Part shown: piece by piece, positions 1 through 12,500 of the stretch | Numbering within the stretch: the first letter of the stretch is position 1 | How the letters are laid out: each line of letters begins with the position of its first letter | NCBI RefSeq assembly: GCF_024139115.2 | Contig: NC_085140.1 | Coordinates: 20,049,357 to 20,113,356 of the forward strand | From: Armigeres subalbatus | Taxonomy: Eukaryota; Arthropoda; Insecta; Diptera; Culicidae | Length of the DNA stretch: 64,000 bases | Direction of reading: 5' to 3' | Program-made: the position numbers and the translations under genes | The notes under the pieces: model-generated | Seen by the model: the letters and a program-made list of their open reading frames with translations, nothing else | Told to the model about the DNA's origin: nothing | The model's database searches: none

Positions 1-2138
1 TTTAATTTTAATTTAATTTTAATTTAATTTTAATTTAATTTTAATTTAATTTTAATTTAATTTTAATTTAATTTTAATTTAATTTTAATTTAATTTAATT
101 TTAATTTAATTTTAATTTAATTTCAATTTAATTTTAATTTAATTTTAATTTAATTTTAATTTAATTTTAATTTAATTTTAATTTAATTTTAATTTAATTT
201 TAATTTAATTTAATTTTAATTTTATTTTAATTTAATTTTAATTTATTTTTTATTTAATTTTAATTTAATTTTAATTTAATTTTAATTTAATTTTAATTTA
301 ATTTTAATTTAATTTTAATTTAATTTTAATTTAATTTTAATTTAATTTTAATTTAATTTTAATTTAATTTTAATTTAATTTTAATTTAATTTTAATTTAA
401 TTTTAATTTAATTTTAATTTAATTTTAATTTAATTTTGAATTTAATTTTAATTTAATTTTAATTTAATTTTAATTTAATTTTAATTTAATTTTAATTTAA
501 TTTTAATTTAATTTTAATTTAATTTTAATTTAATTTTAATTTAATTTTAATTTAATTTTAATTTAATTTTAATTTAATTTTAATTTAATTTTAATTTAAT
601 TTTAATTTAATTTTAATTTAATTTTAATTTAATTTTAATTTAATTTTAATTTAATTTTAATTTAATTTTAATTTAATTTTAATTTAATTTTAATTTAATT
701 TTAATTTAATTTTAATTTAATTTTAATTTAATTTTAATTTAATTTTAATTTAATTTTAATTTAATTTTAATTTAATTTTAATTTAATTTTAATTTAATTT
801 TAATTTAATTAAATTTAATTCAATTTTAATTAATTTAATTAATTTAATTTTAATTTAATTTTAATTTAATTTTAATTTAATTTTAATTTAATTTTAATTT
901 AATTTTAATTTAATTTCAATTTAATTTTAATTTAATTTTAATTTAATTTTAATTTAATTTAATTTTAATTTAATTTTAATTTAATTTTAATTTAATTTTA
1001 ATTTAGTTTTAATTTAATTTTAATTTAATTTTAATTTAATTTTAATTTAATTAAAATTAATTTAATTTTAATTTAATTTTAATTTAATTTTAATTTAATT
1101 TTAATTTAATTTTAATTTAATTTTAATTTAATTTTAATTTAATTTTAATTTAATTTTAATTTAATTTTAATTTAATTTTAATTTAATTTTAATTTAATTT
1201 TAATTTAATTTTAATTTAATTTTAATTTAATTTTAATTTAATTTTAATTTAATTTTAATTTAATTTTAATTTAATTTTAATTTAATTTTAATTTAATTTT
1301 AATTTAATTTTAATTTAATTTTAATTTAATTTTAATTTAATTTTAATTTAATTTTAATTTAATTTTAATTTAATTTTAATTTAATTTTAATTTAATTTTA
1401 ATTTAATTTTAATTTAATTTTAATTTAATTTTAATTTAATTTTAATTTAATTTTAATTTAATTTTAATTTAATTTTAATTTAATTTTAATTTAATTTTAA
1501 TTTAATTTTAATTTAATTTTAATTTAATTTTAATTTAATTTTAATTTAATTTTAATTTAATTTTAATTTAATTTTAATTTAATTTTAATTTAATTTTAAT
1601 TTAATTTTAATTTAATTTTAATTTAATTTTAATTTAATTTTAATTTAATTTTAATTTAATTTTAATTTAATTTTAATTTAATTTTAATTTAATTTTAATT
1701 TAATTTTAATTTAATTTTAATTTAATTTTAATTTAATTTTAATTTAATTTTAATTTAATTTTAATTTAATTTTAATTTAATTTTAATTTAATTTTAATTT
1801 AATTTTAATTTAATTTTAATTTAATTTTAATTTAATTTTAATTTAATTTTAATTTAATTTTAATTTAATTTTAATTTAATTTTAATTTAATTTTAATTTA
1901 ATTTTAATTTAATTTTAATTTAATTTTAATTTAATTTTAATTTAATTTTAATTTAATTTTAATTTAATTTTAATTTAATTTTAATTTAATTTTAATTTAA
2001 TTTTAATTTAATTTTAATTTAATTTTAATTTAATTTTAATTTAATTTTAATTTAATTTTAATTTAATTTTAATTTAATTTTAATTTAATTTTAATTTAAT
2101 TTTAATTTAATTTTAATTTAATTTTAATTTAATTTTAA
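1..2138. repeat. AT-only satellite, 11-bp unit (TTTTAATTTAA)n
   Basis: About 190 head-to-tail copies of an 11-bp unit made only of A and T fill the first 2.1 kb, and the array runs off the left edge of the window. Copies are nearly identical; the clearest disruptions are at about 806-845 and 1050-1062, with single-base changes elsewhere (for example C at 124 and 916, G at 438). The junction with the next repeat at 2138 is abrupt. No gene is possible here. Confidence 0.97.
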
Positions 2139-5100
2139 GAGGAACTTCTGGAAGAATTCTCAGAGAAACTTCTGGTGTAATTCCCAGAGGAATTCCTGGA
2201 GGAATTTCCGGAGGAGCTTCTGGAGGAATTCCCAGAAGAACTTCCGGAGGTATTCCCAATAGGAACTTCCGAAAGAATTCTCAGAGATGCTCCTGAAGGA
2301 ATTTCTGGAAGTATTACAAGTGGAAGTAGCGGAGGAGATTCTGGAGAAATTCCCATAGGAACTCCTGGAGGAATTACCATTAGAACTCCTGAAGGAATTC
2401 TCATAGACACTCCCGGAGAATTACACAAGATACTTTTACCGTAACTCCCAAAGGAATTTCCAGAGGAACTCCTCCTGGAGGTATTCCCAGATGAAATTCC
2501 GGAGGTATTCTCAAAGGAACTTTCGGAAGAATTCTCAGAGAAATTCCTGAAGGAATTCCCAGTGGAACTCCTGGAAGAATGCTCAGAGAAACTCGTGAAG
2601 GAGTTTCTGGAAGTACTCCCAGAGAATCTTCTGTCGTAATTCCCAGAGGAACTTCAGGAGGAATTTCCAGAGAAACTCCCGGAAGAATTACACAAGAAAC
2701 TTCTGGCGTAATTCCCAGAGGATCTCCTGGAGGAACTTGCGGAGGAGATTCTGGAGGAACTCCTGAAGGAATTCTCATAGACACTCCCGCAGAAAATCCT
2801 GAAAGAATTACACAAGAAGCTTCTGGCGTTATTCCCAGAGGAACTCCTGGAGTAATTTCCAGAGAAACTTCTGGAGGAATTTCCAGAAGAACTTCTGGAG
2901 GTATTCCCAGAGGAACTTCTGGAAGAATTCTCAGAGGAACTCCTGGAGGAATTCCCAGTGGAACTCCTGGAAGAATGCTCAGAGAAACTCCTCAAGGACT
3001 TTCTGGAAGTATTACAAGTGGAACTCGCGGAGGAGATTCTGGAGGAATTCCCAGTGGAACTCCTGGAGGAATTCTCAGAGAAATACCCGGAAGAATTACA
3101 CAAGAAACTTCTGGCGTAATTTCCAGAGGAACTACTGGAGGAATTCCCATAACAACTTCCGGAGGTATTCCCAAAGGAACTTCCGAAAGAATTCTCAAAG
3201 AAACTCCTGGAAGAATACCCAGTAGAAGAATGTTCATTGGAACTCCTGGAAGAATGTTCAGTGGAACTCCTGGAGAAATTCCCAGTGGAACTCCTGGAAG
3301 AATGCTCAGAGAAACTCTGGAATTTCTGGAAGTATTACAAGTGGAAGTCGCGGAGGAGATTCTGGAGGAATTCTTACTGAATTCTGGCGTAATTCCCAGA
3401 GAAATTTCCAAAGGAACACCTGGAGGAATTTCCAGAGAAACTTCCGGAGAATTACACAAGAAACTTCTGTCGTTAATCCCAGAGGAACTCCTGGAGGAAT
3501 TTCCAGAGGAACTCCTGGAGGTATTTCCAGAAGAACTTCCGGAGGTATTCCCAAAAGGAACTCCCGGAAGAATTCTCAGAGAAACTCCTGGAAGAATTCC
3601 CAGTGGAACTCGTGGAAGAATGCTCAGAGAAACTCCTGAAGGAATTTCTGGAAGTATTACAAGTGGAACTCGGAGGAGATTCTGGAGGAATTCCCATTGG
3701 AACTCTTGAAAGAATTCTCATAGACACTCCCGAAGAAACTTCTGGCGTAATTTCCAAAAAAAAATCCAAAGAAAAACCTGGAAGAATTTCCAGAGAAACT
3801 CCTCGAAGAATTACACAAGAAACTTCTGGCGTAATTCCCAGAGGAACTCCTGGAAGAATTTCCAGAGGAACTTGCGGAGGAGATTCTGGAGGAACTCCTG
3901 AAGGAATTCTCATAGACACTCCCGCAGAAAATCCTGAAAGAATTACACAAGAAACTTCTGGCGTTATTCCTAGTAGAACTCCTGGAGTAATTTCCAGAGA
4001 AACTTCTGGAGGAATTTCCAGAAGAACTTCCGGAGGTATTCCCAGAGGAACTTCTGGAAGAATTCTCAGAGGAACTCCTGGAGGAATTCCCAGTGGAACT
4101 CCTGGAAGAATGCTCAGAGAAACTCCTCAACGACTTTCTGGAAGTATTACAAGTGGAACTCGCGGAGGAGATTTTGGAGGAACTCCCAGTGGAACTCCTG
4201 GAGGAATTCTCAGAGAAAATACCGGAAGAATTACACAAGAAACTTCTCGCGTAATTCCCAGAGGAACTCCTGGAGGAATTTCCAGAGGAACTCCTGGCGG
4301 AATTTCCAGAGGAATTCCCAGAAGAACTTCCGGAGGTATTCCCAAAGGAACTTCCGAAAGAATTCTCAGAGAAACTCCTGGAAGAATTCCCAGTAGAACT
4401 CCTGGAAGTATGTTCAGTGGAACTCCTGGAAGAATGTTCAGTGGAACTCCTGGAGGAATTCCCAGTGGAACTCCTGGAAGAATGCTTAGAGAAACTCCTG
4501 TAGAAATTTCTGAAAGTATTCTAAAGGAATTCTCTCTGGAACTCCTGAAGAAATTCTCATAGAAACTCCCGAAGAAACTTCTGGCGTAATCCCCAGAGGA
4601 ACTCCTGGAGGCGTGGAGATTTTGGAGTAATGCCCAGAGAAACTCTTGAAGGAACTTCTGGAAATATTACGAAAGGAACTCCTGGTGGAATTTTCAGAGA
4701 AGCTCCTAGAGGAACTTCTGAAGGAATTCCCGGTGAACTCCTGGAGGAATGCTCAGATAACTCTCAAAGGAACTTCTGGAAGTATTACAAGAGGACTCTC
4801 GTTGAGGAACTGCTGGAAGAATTTCCAGTGGAACTCCTGAAAGAATTACACAAGAAATCCAGAAGAAACTTCTGGGAGTATTACAAGAGGAAATCCAGGA
4901 GGAATTCCCAGAGAAAGTTCTGGAGGAGTTTTCAGAGAATTCTCAAAAGAACCCCTGGAGTATTCTCAAAAGAACTCCTGGAAGAACTCTTGGAGGAAAT
5001 ACCGGAATTCGCAGAGATACTCCTAGAGGATTTCGCAGAGCAACTCCTGGAGGATTTTCTGACAGAATTACATTAGTTAGGAACTCCCAGATGAACTCCC

Positions 5101-6250
5101 GAAGTAGCTTCTGGAATAATTACAAAAAGAACTCCTGAAGGTATTCCCAAATAAACTAGAATTACTATTGGAGGAATTTCTTTAGGAACTCCTGGAGGTA
5201 TTTCCATAGACAATATCCCAGAGGGACTCCTGCAGCAATTCCCAGAGAAACTTCTTCCCGAACTTCCATAGAAACTCATGTAGGAATTTTCAGATTAACT
5301 CTTGAAAGAATTTCCAGAGGATCTGGTTGGAGCTGTAATTCTTAGCGGCCCTTCTGGAGGAATTATCTGATGACCTCCTGGTGGAATTTCCAAATAAACT
5401 CTTGGAACAAGTTCCAGAGGAATTTGTAGATGAATTTCCGGTGGAAATCCCAAGGAAAATTCTGGCGAAACTCCTGGAAGAACTCATGGACGAATTTTCA
5501 GAGAAAATCCTGGAGGAATTTTCAGGGCAAATCCTGGAGAAATTCCCAGAGGAATTTCCTTGGGAACCCCTGAAGGAATTTCTCAAATAAATTTCTAGAG
5601 GAACTCCTGGAGGAATTCTGAAATTAGTTTTCGGAGCAATTTCAAGTGGAACTCCTGAAGGAATTCCCAGATGAATTTTTGGTGGAATACTCAAAAAAAA
5701 TCTGGCCGGACTCCTGATAGAATTTTCAGAGGAAGTTGTGAAGGAGAGGATTTCCCAGCGGAAATCCTGGAGGAATTCCCAGATGAATTTCTGGACAATT
5801 TCACAAATAAATTTCTAGAGAAACTCCTTGAAGAATTCCCAAATGAGTTTTTGGAATAAAATCTAGAAGAATTCCTGGGAATTCGTAGTTGAACTTCTGG
5901 TGGAATTGCCAGAGAAAGTTGTGGCGGAATCTTAAACATTTTCAGAATAACTGCTGGCGCAATTCCCAAAGCAACCACCTAGGCATTTTCTGGGGGATTT
6001 TTAAAGAGAAACTCATAGAATTCCCGGATTTTCTCTTTTTGAAAAAAAAATTCTATGTAAATTCCTAGAGGAACTCCTGGAGATATTGTAAAATGTATTC
6101 CTAGGGAATTCCTAAAGGAGCTCCTAGAGGAATTACCAAAGTAACTCCTGAATAAATTCCCAATGAGTTTTTAGAGGAACTGCTGGAAGATTTCCTGGAA
6201 CAATTCCTAGAGGAATTGCCTAAGGAAGTAGCTCCTGGAGGAATCCTAAT
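2139..6250. repeat. 24-bp minisatellite with higher-order repeats
   Basis: Degenerate tandem copies of a unit close to AGGAACTCCTGGAGGAATTC plus CCAG (24 bp). Because 24 is a multiple of three, several frames on both strands stay open by chance and give 8-residue periodic peptides such as RGTPGGIP on + and SSRSSSGN on -. A block of several hundred bases around 2690-3000 recurs at about 3810-4130, displaced by about 1135 bp, so there is a higher-order duplication. Divergence rises to the right and the array fades out near 6250. I see no start context, splice signal or non-repetitive domain, so I treat it as noncoding. Confidence 0.9.
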
Positions 6251-6369
6251 GACATTCCCTATTTACTGTTTTCGGATTAAAAGAGACTTAAAATCAAAAT
6301 TCAATGAAGTCTAATATGATTTTATCGAGAGAATTTTTTATTGACGGAGTCAAATCACAACTCCAAGCA

Positions 6370-7063
6370 ACTTGCTTGCTTCGTCACGGCCTGTCCGCCA
6401 TTGGCCATCTTGTTACCGTGCATCTTCTTCATACGGTTCCTGCGTTCCTTGCGCTGCTTGCGATTCATCTTCTTCCAAACACTTCGTGGCTGACCAATCG
6501 GTGCTTGGGTTCAAACTTCTTGGCATGTCGAGATCATTGCAAAGCCGGTCGAGTTGCCACCATCAAAGTTGGTTCCAAATCCAAAAACGAACACTGCATC
6601 GGGGGTATACATGACCGCCATTTTTTCACGGATTGGAATCTTTGGGATCGAACCCAGTCCCAGGGGCACAACGCCGTAAATCAGCTGCTTGCGGCTCAGC
6701 TGTTCATAAACCGGCGGATATGGATCGTTGCTGCCGGCATTTTAGTGCACCGGTCGACTTGCCACCGTCAAAATTGGTTCCAAATCCAAAAACGAACACT
6801 GCATCGGGGGTACATGACCGCCAGGCGGATATGGATCGTTGCTGCCGGCATTTTGGTGCACCGGTCGACTTGCCACCGTCAAAGTTGGTTCCAAATCCAA
6901 AAACGAACACTGCATCGGGATACATGGCCGCCAATTTGTCACGGATTGGAGTCTTCGGGACCGAAGCCAGTTCCAGAGGCACGACGCCGTAAATCAGCTG
7001 CTTGCGGCTCAGCTTTTCATAAACCGGCGAATATGGATCGTTGCTGCCGGAAATTTGGTGCAC
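6370..7063 (-). pseudogene. RpS24: Ribosomal protein S24 (eS24) pseudogene, internally duplicated
   Basis: Read on the minus strand the segment encodes pieces of the small-subunit ribosomal protein eS24. The region near 7009 to 6870 gives [10 protein letters not shown] and then [30 protein letters not shown]. The basic C-terminal part (NRKQRKERRNRMKKMHG) is read at about 6410-6475. The order is scrambled by tandem duplication: the FVFGF-GGGKSTG-like block occurs three times (about 6565-6605, 6757-6815 and 6869-6925; two copies are 111 bp apart), and the KQLIYG-containing block occurs twice (6600-6740 and 6939-7052). Stops and frameshifts separate the pieces. No intron is seen, which fits a retrocopy. 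It is dead as an S24 gene, and the identification is by family motif only. Confidence 0.8.
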
Positions 7064-7080
7064 CTCTTTTTATAGACTGA

Positions 7081-7802
7081 GGGTAAGGAAAGCCTTCGCG
7101 AACGCACTTTTGTAAAACAATCAAACTTTAAAAATAATAATTTCACAAAAATAAACGAACTATTCTTCATTTAATTCAGTTTTGTTTGCATCTAGCTGTG
7201 ATTCGGTGCAAAAGTGTGCTTGTGTTGGTTAATAATATATTTCGCGCCAATACATGCACTTTTTGCTCGTATGACAGCTGGATGTAAATAAACCAGCATG
7301 AAATCCCACCCGAAAATACCCTAACCACTGCCTAACCGCCTAAAGCGAAACATAGCTAACGTTCATCTAATGTGAGGGTAACGTGTTAGATTAAAATATG
7401 CATAAATCATAAACATATTGCTTTTCTCACCGAAGAATAGACTACCGTGCAAATTTGTCGAAGTACCAAAACAAATGCTCACACGTCCAATTGTATATAG
7501 AAATTAGCGAAAGCACAATCCAAAACATCATTCTTGCATCTTATCTCACACCTCAAACAGCTCTTTCTTGCAGTGGAGATGTCAACCATATATGGAGAAA
7601 CTGGTGGGAACATATTTTGGTGGGACAATATTTTTTGCATGGGAGTCGAACACGGCGCAAAATTTGCAATACCTAACAAAAGTGTTGCAGATCTGTCTAA
7701 TTTTAGTCTCATTTTACCCTAACGTTAGTGAGAAAATTAGAGTAACTTTCTAACAGGTTACACTCATGTTAGGGTCAAGTTAGAGTAACCTTGTTTGCTG
7801 GG
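7081..7802. other. Intergenic, nothing recognised
   Basis: No credible coding sequence. Short CCCTAAC/GTTAGGG-like words recur (7318-7335, 7718-7775) without clear repeat boundaries. Confidence 0.5.
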
Positions 7803-7869
7803 TAACTTCGGAAGTGGTGCGCTGAATAGCGCTTCGCGATATGAAAACAGCGCACCACTTCCGAAGTTA
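7803..7869. repeat. Perfect hairpin, 22-bp arms
   Basis: TAACTTCGGAAGTGGTGCGC with its continuation (7803-7824) is the exact reverse complement of 7848-7869, with a 23-base loop. It could be a remnant of a foldback transposon or simply a palindromic duplication. Confidence 0.85.
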
Positions 7870-7944
7870 GGTTTAACGTACGGATTGTGAGAAAAATCCA
7901 ACTTCGCTAGCACCCGATTTCGGGTTTCAACTGGATTGAGAATA

Positions 7945-9112
7945 TATACTAGCTGACCCGGCGAACTTTGTCTCGCCCAAAACTGATCAATTTGCTGATA
8001 TATTTTTTTACGTACACAATTTATCTAAAAAACAAACCGGTTTTTCAAAATAATTTTTCTTTTTTTTTGACATTATTTTATCATGACACTTTTCGAATTA
8101 ATTTAGTAGCCAAACCAAAACTAACAAAAATCGATCTTTCCGTTATCTGATGATAATGTCAACTTAGATGACATGATTTGAAATTATCATACAAAATGCA
8201 CGACAAACCATTTCATCGGAAAGATTTTATTTCGATTGTCAATTTTTTTCAAAAAGAAAGGGATATAAATTAGCAAAAATTCTATTCTGGAGCCATGCGC
8301 GGTCGAACAAATGCCAACTTTGTTTTATATATAAAGATGATCTGAATGGAAAAAAAATTATGCAAAATTGTACGAAAAACCATTTCAACGAAAAGATTGG
8401 GCATTGATCTTTAAAGTATTCCATTTCATCTTAATATTTTTCCTCGTAAATAGAAAAAGAAAAGGGATATAAATTAGCAAAAATTGGGTTGTCTTTTCTT
8501 GAGTGATGCGCGGTCGTACAAATGCCAACTTTGTTATATATATATAAAAACCCTGATTAATCCACCTAGCGGTGTTGGTGCCTTTCTCGTGAAAAAACTG
8601 AAAAAATATGAATGAGTGTTTTTTAGCGTGTTTTGCCCATAGAAAATAGTATTTTGACCATAACTTTTGATCCCATAGTCCAATCTGGCCGATTTTCAAT
8701 AGCAAACAATGGGACAGGATTCTCAGTCGAATGGAACTTGTTGCGAGTAATTCGGCCAATGTTAAATTCCAAAAAGTGTATCTACAAAATTTTGTACACA
8801 TACACACACACACACATACATACATACACACAAACAGACATCACCACAATTCGTCGAGCTGAGTCGATTGGTATATAACACTATGGGTCTCCGAGCCTTC
8901 TATCAAAAGTTTGGTTTTGGAGCGATCATATAGCCTTTACGTATACTTTGTATACGAGAAAAGCAAAAATAGATGATCAAAATTTAAAAAAAATCATGAA
9001 AAATTGTACGAAAACCCATTTTAACGAAAAGATTGGGCATTGATCTTTAAAGTATTCCATTTCATCTTAACATTTTTCCTCGTAAAGCGAAGTAGAAAAG
9101 GGATATAAATCC
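7945..9112. repeat. Cluster of dispersed mosquito repeats
   Basis: The cluster starts at a sharp boundary word, AGCTGACCCGGCGAACTTTG (7950). A unit containing GAAAAGATTGGGCATTGATC occurs twice as a direct repeat (about 8360-8475 and 9000-9112), and a more distant copy lies at 8195-8275. Between them (8562-8960) is a copy of a repeat that starts with ATTAATCCACCTAGCGGTG, contains a (CA)n tract and ends near TACTTTGTATACGAGAAAAG. Related sequence recurs at 50140-52110. Short reading frames here are repeat-derived. Confidence 0.65.
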
Positions 9113-9127
9113 AGTGTTGTTGAAGAG

Positions 9128-9585
9128 CGAAAAAAATCGCAAAAGGAAAACGAATTCCACTCGGTCGAGTAGCAGCGACCAGTGAAGAATTCATTTTGCC
9201 TTTCTTGCGTTCTATAAACCTGTGCAGGAGTTCATCAAATTTACTCACCCGATGGATTTTGACATTTGAGCGGGTCGTCTTCTCGAACAAAAGTTCATTT
9301 TGCGTTCATTATGCGACCCGCTCAAACGTCATAATTTCTTGGTCTAGTCTATAGACTAACGCAAAATGAACTCCCCCAAGAAATTATGACGTTTGAGCGG
9401 GTCGCATAATGAACGCAAAATGAACTTTTGTTCGAGAAGACGACCCGCTCTAATGTCAAAATCCGTCGGGTGAGTGAATTCGATGAACCCCTGCATAAGT
9501 CTATTCTTCAGCAGGCGAATGAATGCTGAAAACGAACGTTGGTGTGGTTCATTATTCATTTTTTCGTTTTCCTTTGCGACTGTCT
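9128..9585. mobile_element. Foldback/MITE-like inverted repeat
   Basis: Two arms of about 112 bp (9231-9342 and 9376-9487) are near-perfect reverse complements around a centre at about 9359. Weaker symmetry extends outwards to GCAAAAGGAAAACGA (9138) and TCGTTTTCCTTTGCG (9564). There is no internal coding sequence. The layout fits a nonautonomous foldback element; the superfamily cannot be told. Confidence 0.75.
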
Positions 9586-9589
9586 AATG

Positions 9590-12500
9590 ACTTTGGCTCG
9601 CCCGATGATGCGTATGCTGTTTAAGAGTAAAATCAGCAGTGATTCAAATCGTTCGGGGCTGTCAGTTTGAATATCAATCTGGAACATTCATTTTCCCAGC
9701 AGCTGTTCTAGGTTCATTTTTTATACCAGTCAAATGTCAAAAAAATAAAACTGGTATAACGCTCCGTTCTACTTTCTGCAGATTTGAACCACGGTTGAAT
9801 CACGAGATTCAAATATTTTTCAATTGTTTTGGTGTATGAATGCGTCATTTTATCTACTGATCAATCCACTTTGCAATTACGGCGCCTTTCTTGGCAGCAA
9901 CATAATGATTTCATCTTATTGAAAATTTTAAAACATGAATGAAACACTGCTGGAGAAACCAACATGTTTATTCTATTTTGCTCCAGATGCAAACTAGAAT
10001 AGTGGTCGAAAATTTGGAATGAAACTGAATCACTACTGATTTCACTCTAACGTGCGGCTTGCTCTTCGCGAAGAATCATAATTCTACTCGCATCGAATGC
10101 AAGCATCGCATAGGTGGCAAAAACTAGGTATCTGAGACTGAAGCATGATGTAAACACTTTCTAGCAGATAACAATTCATGTTAACATTTTACTTATTTTA
10201 CACTAGTATTGTCGGATAGAGTTAAAATATGTATGTAAAAGGTAGGTTTCAGAATGTAATAAATATATTAAGACTTAGCGTTTTTATAAAACATTTATAT
10301 GACGTAACATGGTCGAAATTTTGTCAGGAAAAAAGAAAATCATTTCATATTAATTCATGCGTATATTTGCTGTAAAATATCCTCAGTTACGGGGTTGAGG
10401 GATATCCGATACGATTTGCAATTAATTAAATCTGCTAAACGGAAGCTTGAGCAAAAAAATGGGTAATTTTTCGTTGGCGCTTGTTGCAATTTTTCAGAAA
10501 CTCGACCACATGCCATGGCGTTACAAACCACATTATTTGGAGTCGCGTTTGATGCGGATTTTGTGATCAAGAATGTTTACATGGGTTTTAGGATTTGCGC
10601 GGCACGTTACGTTACACCGTACCGTCTTAATTGTAATGAATCAAATATGTTTGAATATAAGCGCAAGATGTGAAATGAGTGAGATGTGGCAATGTAGACA
10701 CGTGGAATTACCTTAAAATGCTTAATAGGAAAGCGCAAATTTTTCGTTAAATACACGTCCATAAAACTAGGAATGCTCTCGATAAAAATATTATTCAATA
10801 CAATCAACGACAAGCTGCATATAAACTTCAACGTCGTTAGATTGTTTAGCTGTGAAATTCATAGCTTTAATAGAATGTATGCTGAATAATACGCTAGCCA
10901 GATATTTTTAATACTTAATTTCGGTGATTTTTCTATAATAAAATTGGACGTAACTTATTTTGTGAACAAATTTTGGAGAATTCCTGTTATAGCAATCATT
11001 TCCTGCGAAAACTAAGGGGTGTATTTAACAGAATAAGCTTTAATCTGTAAGGTAAGGGAATTAGTTTTAGATAAAAACGTTTGCATTTTACGAAATCCGT
11101 AAAACAATGTTTGTTTTCAAAACAAGTTACGCCCAAATCGCAAATCAATCCCGTTTAATAAATATACAAATTGTAGACAGACAAATAAGTTCAGATCAGA
11201 TAGGCAAAACTTTGTCGAAATTCTAACAAGCCTTCTTATTTTTCCTCAAAGGCTCTACAATCTAGCTGTAACTTAGCCTGCTTATAGGTAAACTTAGTAT
11301 TAATTTAGCATTTCCACAGTTATTAACACTCGAGCACGCGCAGTGTTGTAATTTGTACAATACATGTGGATTTTCAGCTGCCATTCTATATGTAAGTCAA
11401 ATATGAAACCAACGTGTTTTCCTCAAATCACTTACCCTGCAGCCAACAAAATGATTTTCGGTCTATTTTTGCCATTATTGGGTGACCACCGGATAATTTA
11501 CTGAAGTAGCCTCCGGGAATCCGATGATACGGAGTGATAGTTGAAATTTTTCACCACCATGACCAGATGTCTCGAAATTTATAAGATTTAGAAAACTAGC
11601 ATCTCCAACGAAGTTTTTCGGAAGGTAAGAACCTTCATGATAGAATTAAGTTTAGTTTGGTATTCACCCGCTATTTGTTAGGTGAGATATCTCGAAATCT
11701 GTTCGATTTAGAAAGTTGGCGTCTTATTCAAAGTTGTTCGAGTGGTAGTACTCAATATGGAAGTAGTTATGGAATTTAAGCTGTGCTGCGCTAAAGTATG
11801 AAAAATCAATTGTTGGGTAAGCTATTGCACAATTCGTGGTCTTAAGGGAGTAGTCATCTTCAACAAAGTGGTTCGATTGGTAAAGTCAACATGGGACAAG
11901 TTTATTTAGGAATTCAACCGTTTGGTAGCACTAGTGTATGATAAATTACTTTTTAGGTGAGATATCTTGCACATTGTGAGATTTAGAATGCTGCCGTCTT
12001 CTACAAAATTGTTTTGGTGGTAAAAGCAAATGTAAGACGGATTTAATCCAATTAGGACTTCAACCGTTTGCGGCACTAGTGAATGAGAAATTATTTGGAA
12101 TTTAGAATTCAATTGTTGACAGCAGTGATATACTAGTGAAGAATTGCTGTCATTGCAATTCATGAGATTTACAAAGACACCGTCTACAAAATTTTTGATC
12201 TTGGAGGAAAATTTAGTTTGAAATTCCACCAACGTTTCTTTATAAGGAATCACTCACTATTTCGCAATACTTTTTACGTTTTCAACAAATTTGTTTTGAA
12301 AAACAAAATCCAGAAGGCTTTGCTTATTTCAAATATTGGGATATCTTTCCCAACGTTCAATTGACCTTTCCCGTCAAAAGTTGTATCTCGTTTTATTGTC
12401 TAAGTCGATTCTTTAGCTTATTTAAGATCAACTTTCCCAAGGAAACCATATTTTTTAAGCCTCTAACTATTTTTAACATCGAAAAAACGAACAGTGGGTA

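Noticed and set aside
1..2138. Telomeric repeat
   Set aside because: Unit is AT-only, with no G-rich strand, and Diptera lack short telomerase-type repeats; nothing supports a chromosome end.
2579..4562. Long open frames (376 and 319 codons on +, up to 193 on -) as a repetitive structural protein
   Set aside because: They consist entirely of the 24-bp minisatellite, are open on both strands because of its period, and lack any non-repetitive domain or splice context.
6304..7080. 258-codon plus-strand frame
   Set aside because: It is the antisense shadow of the RpS24 pseudogene, which reads on the minus strand.
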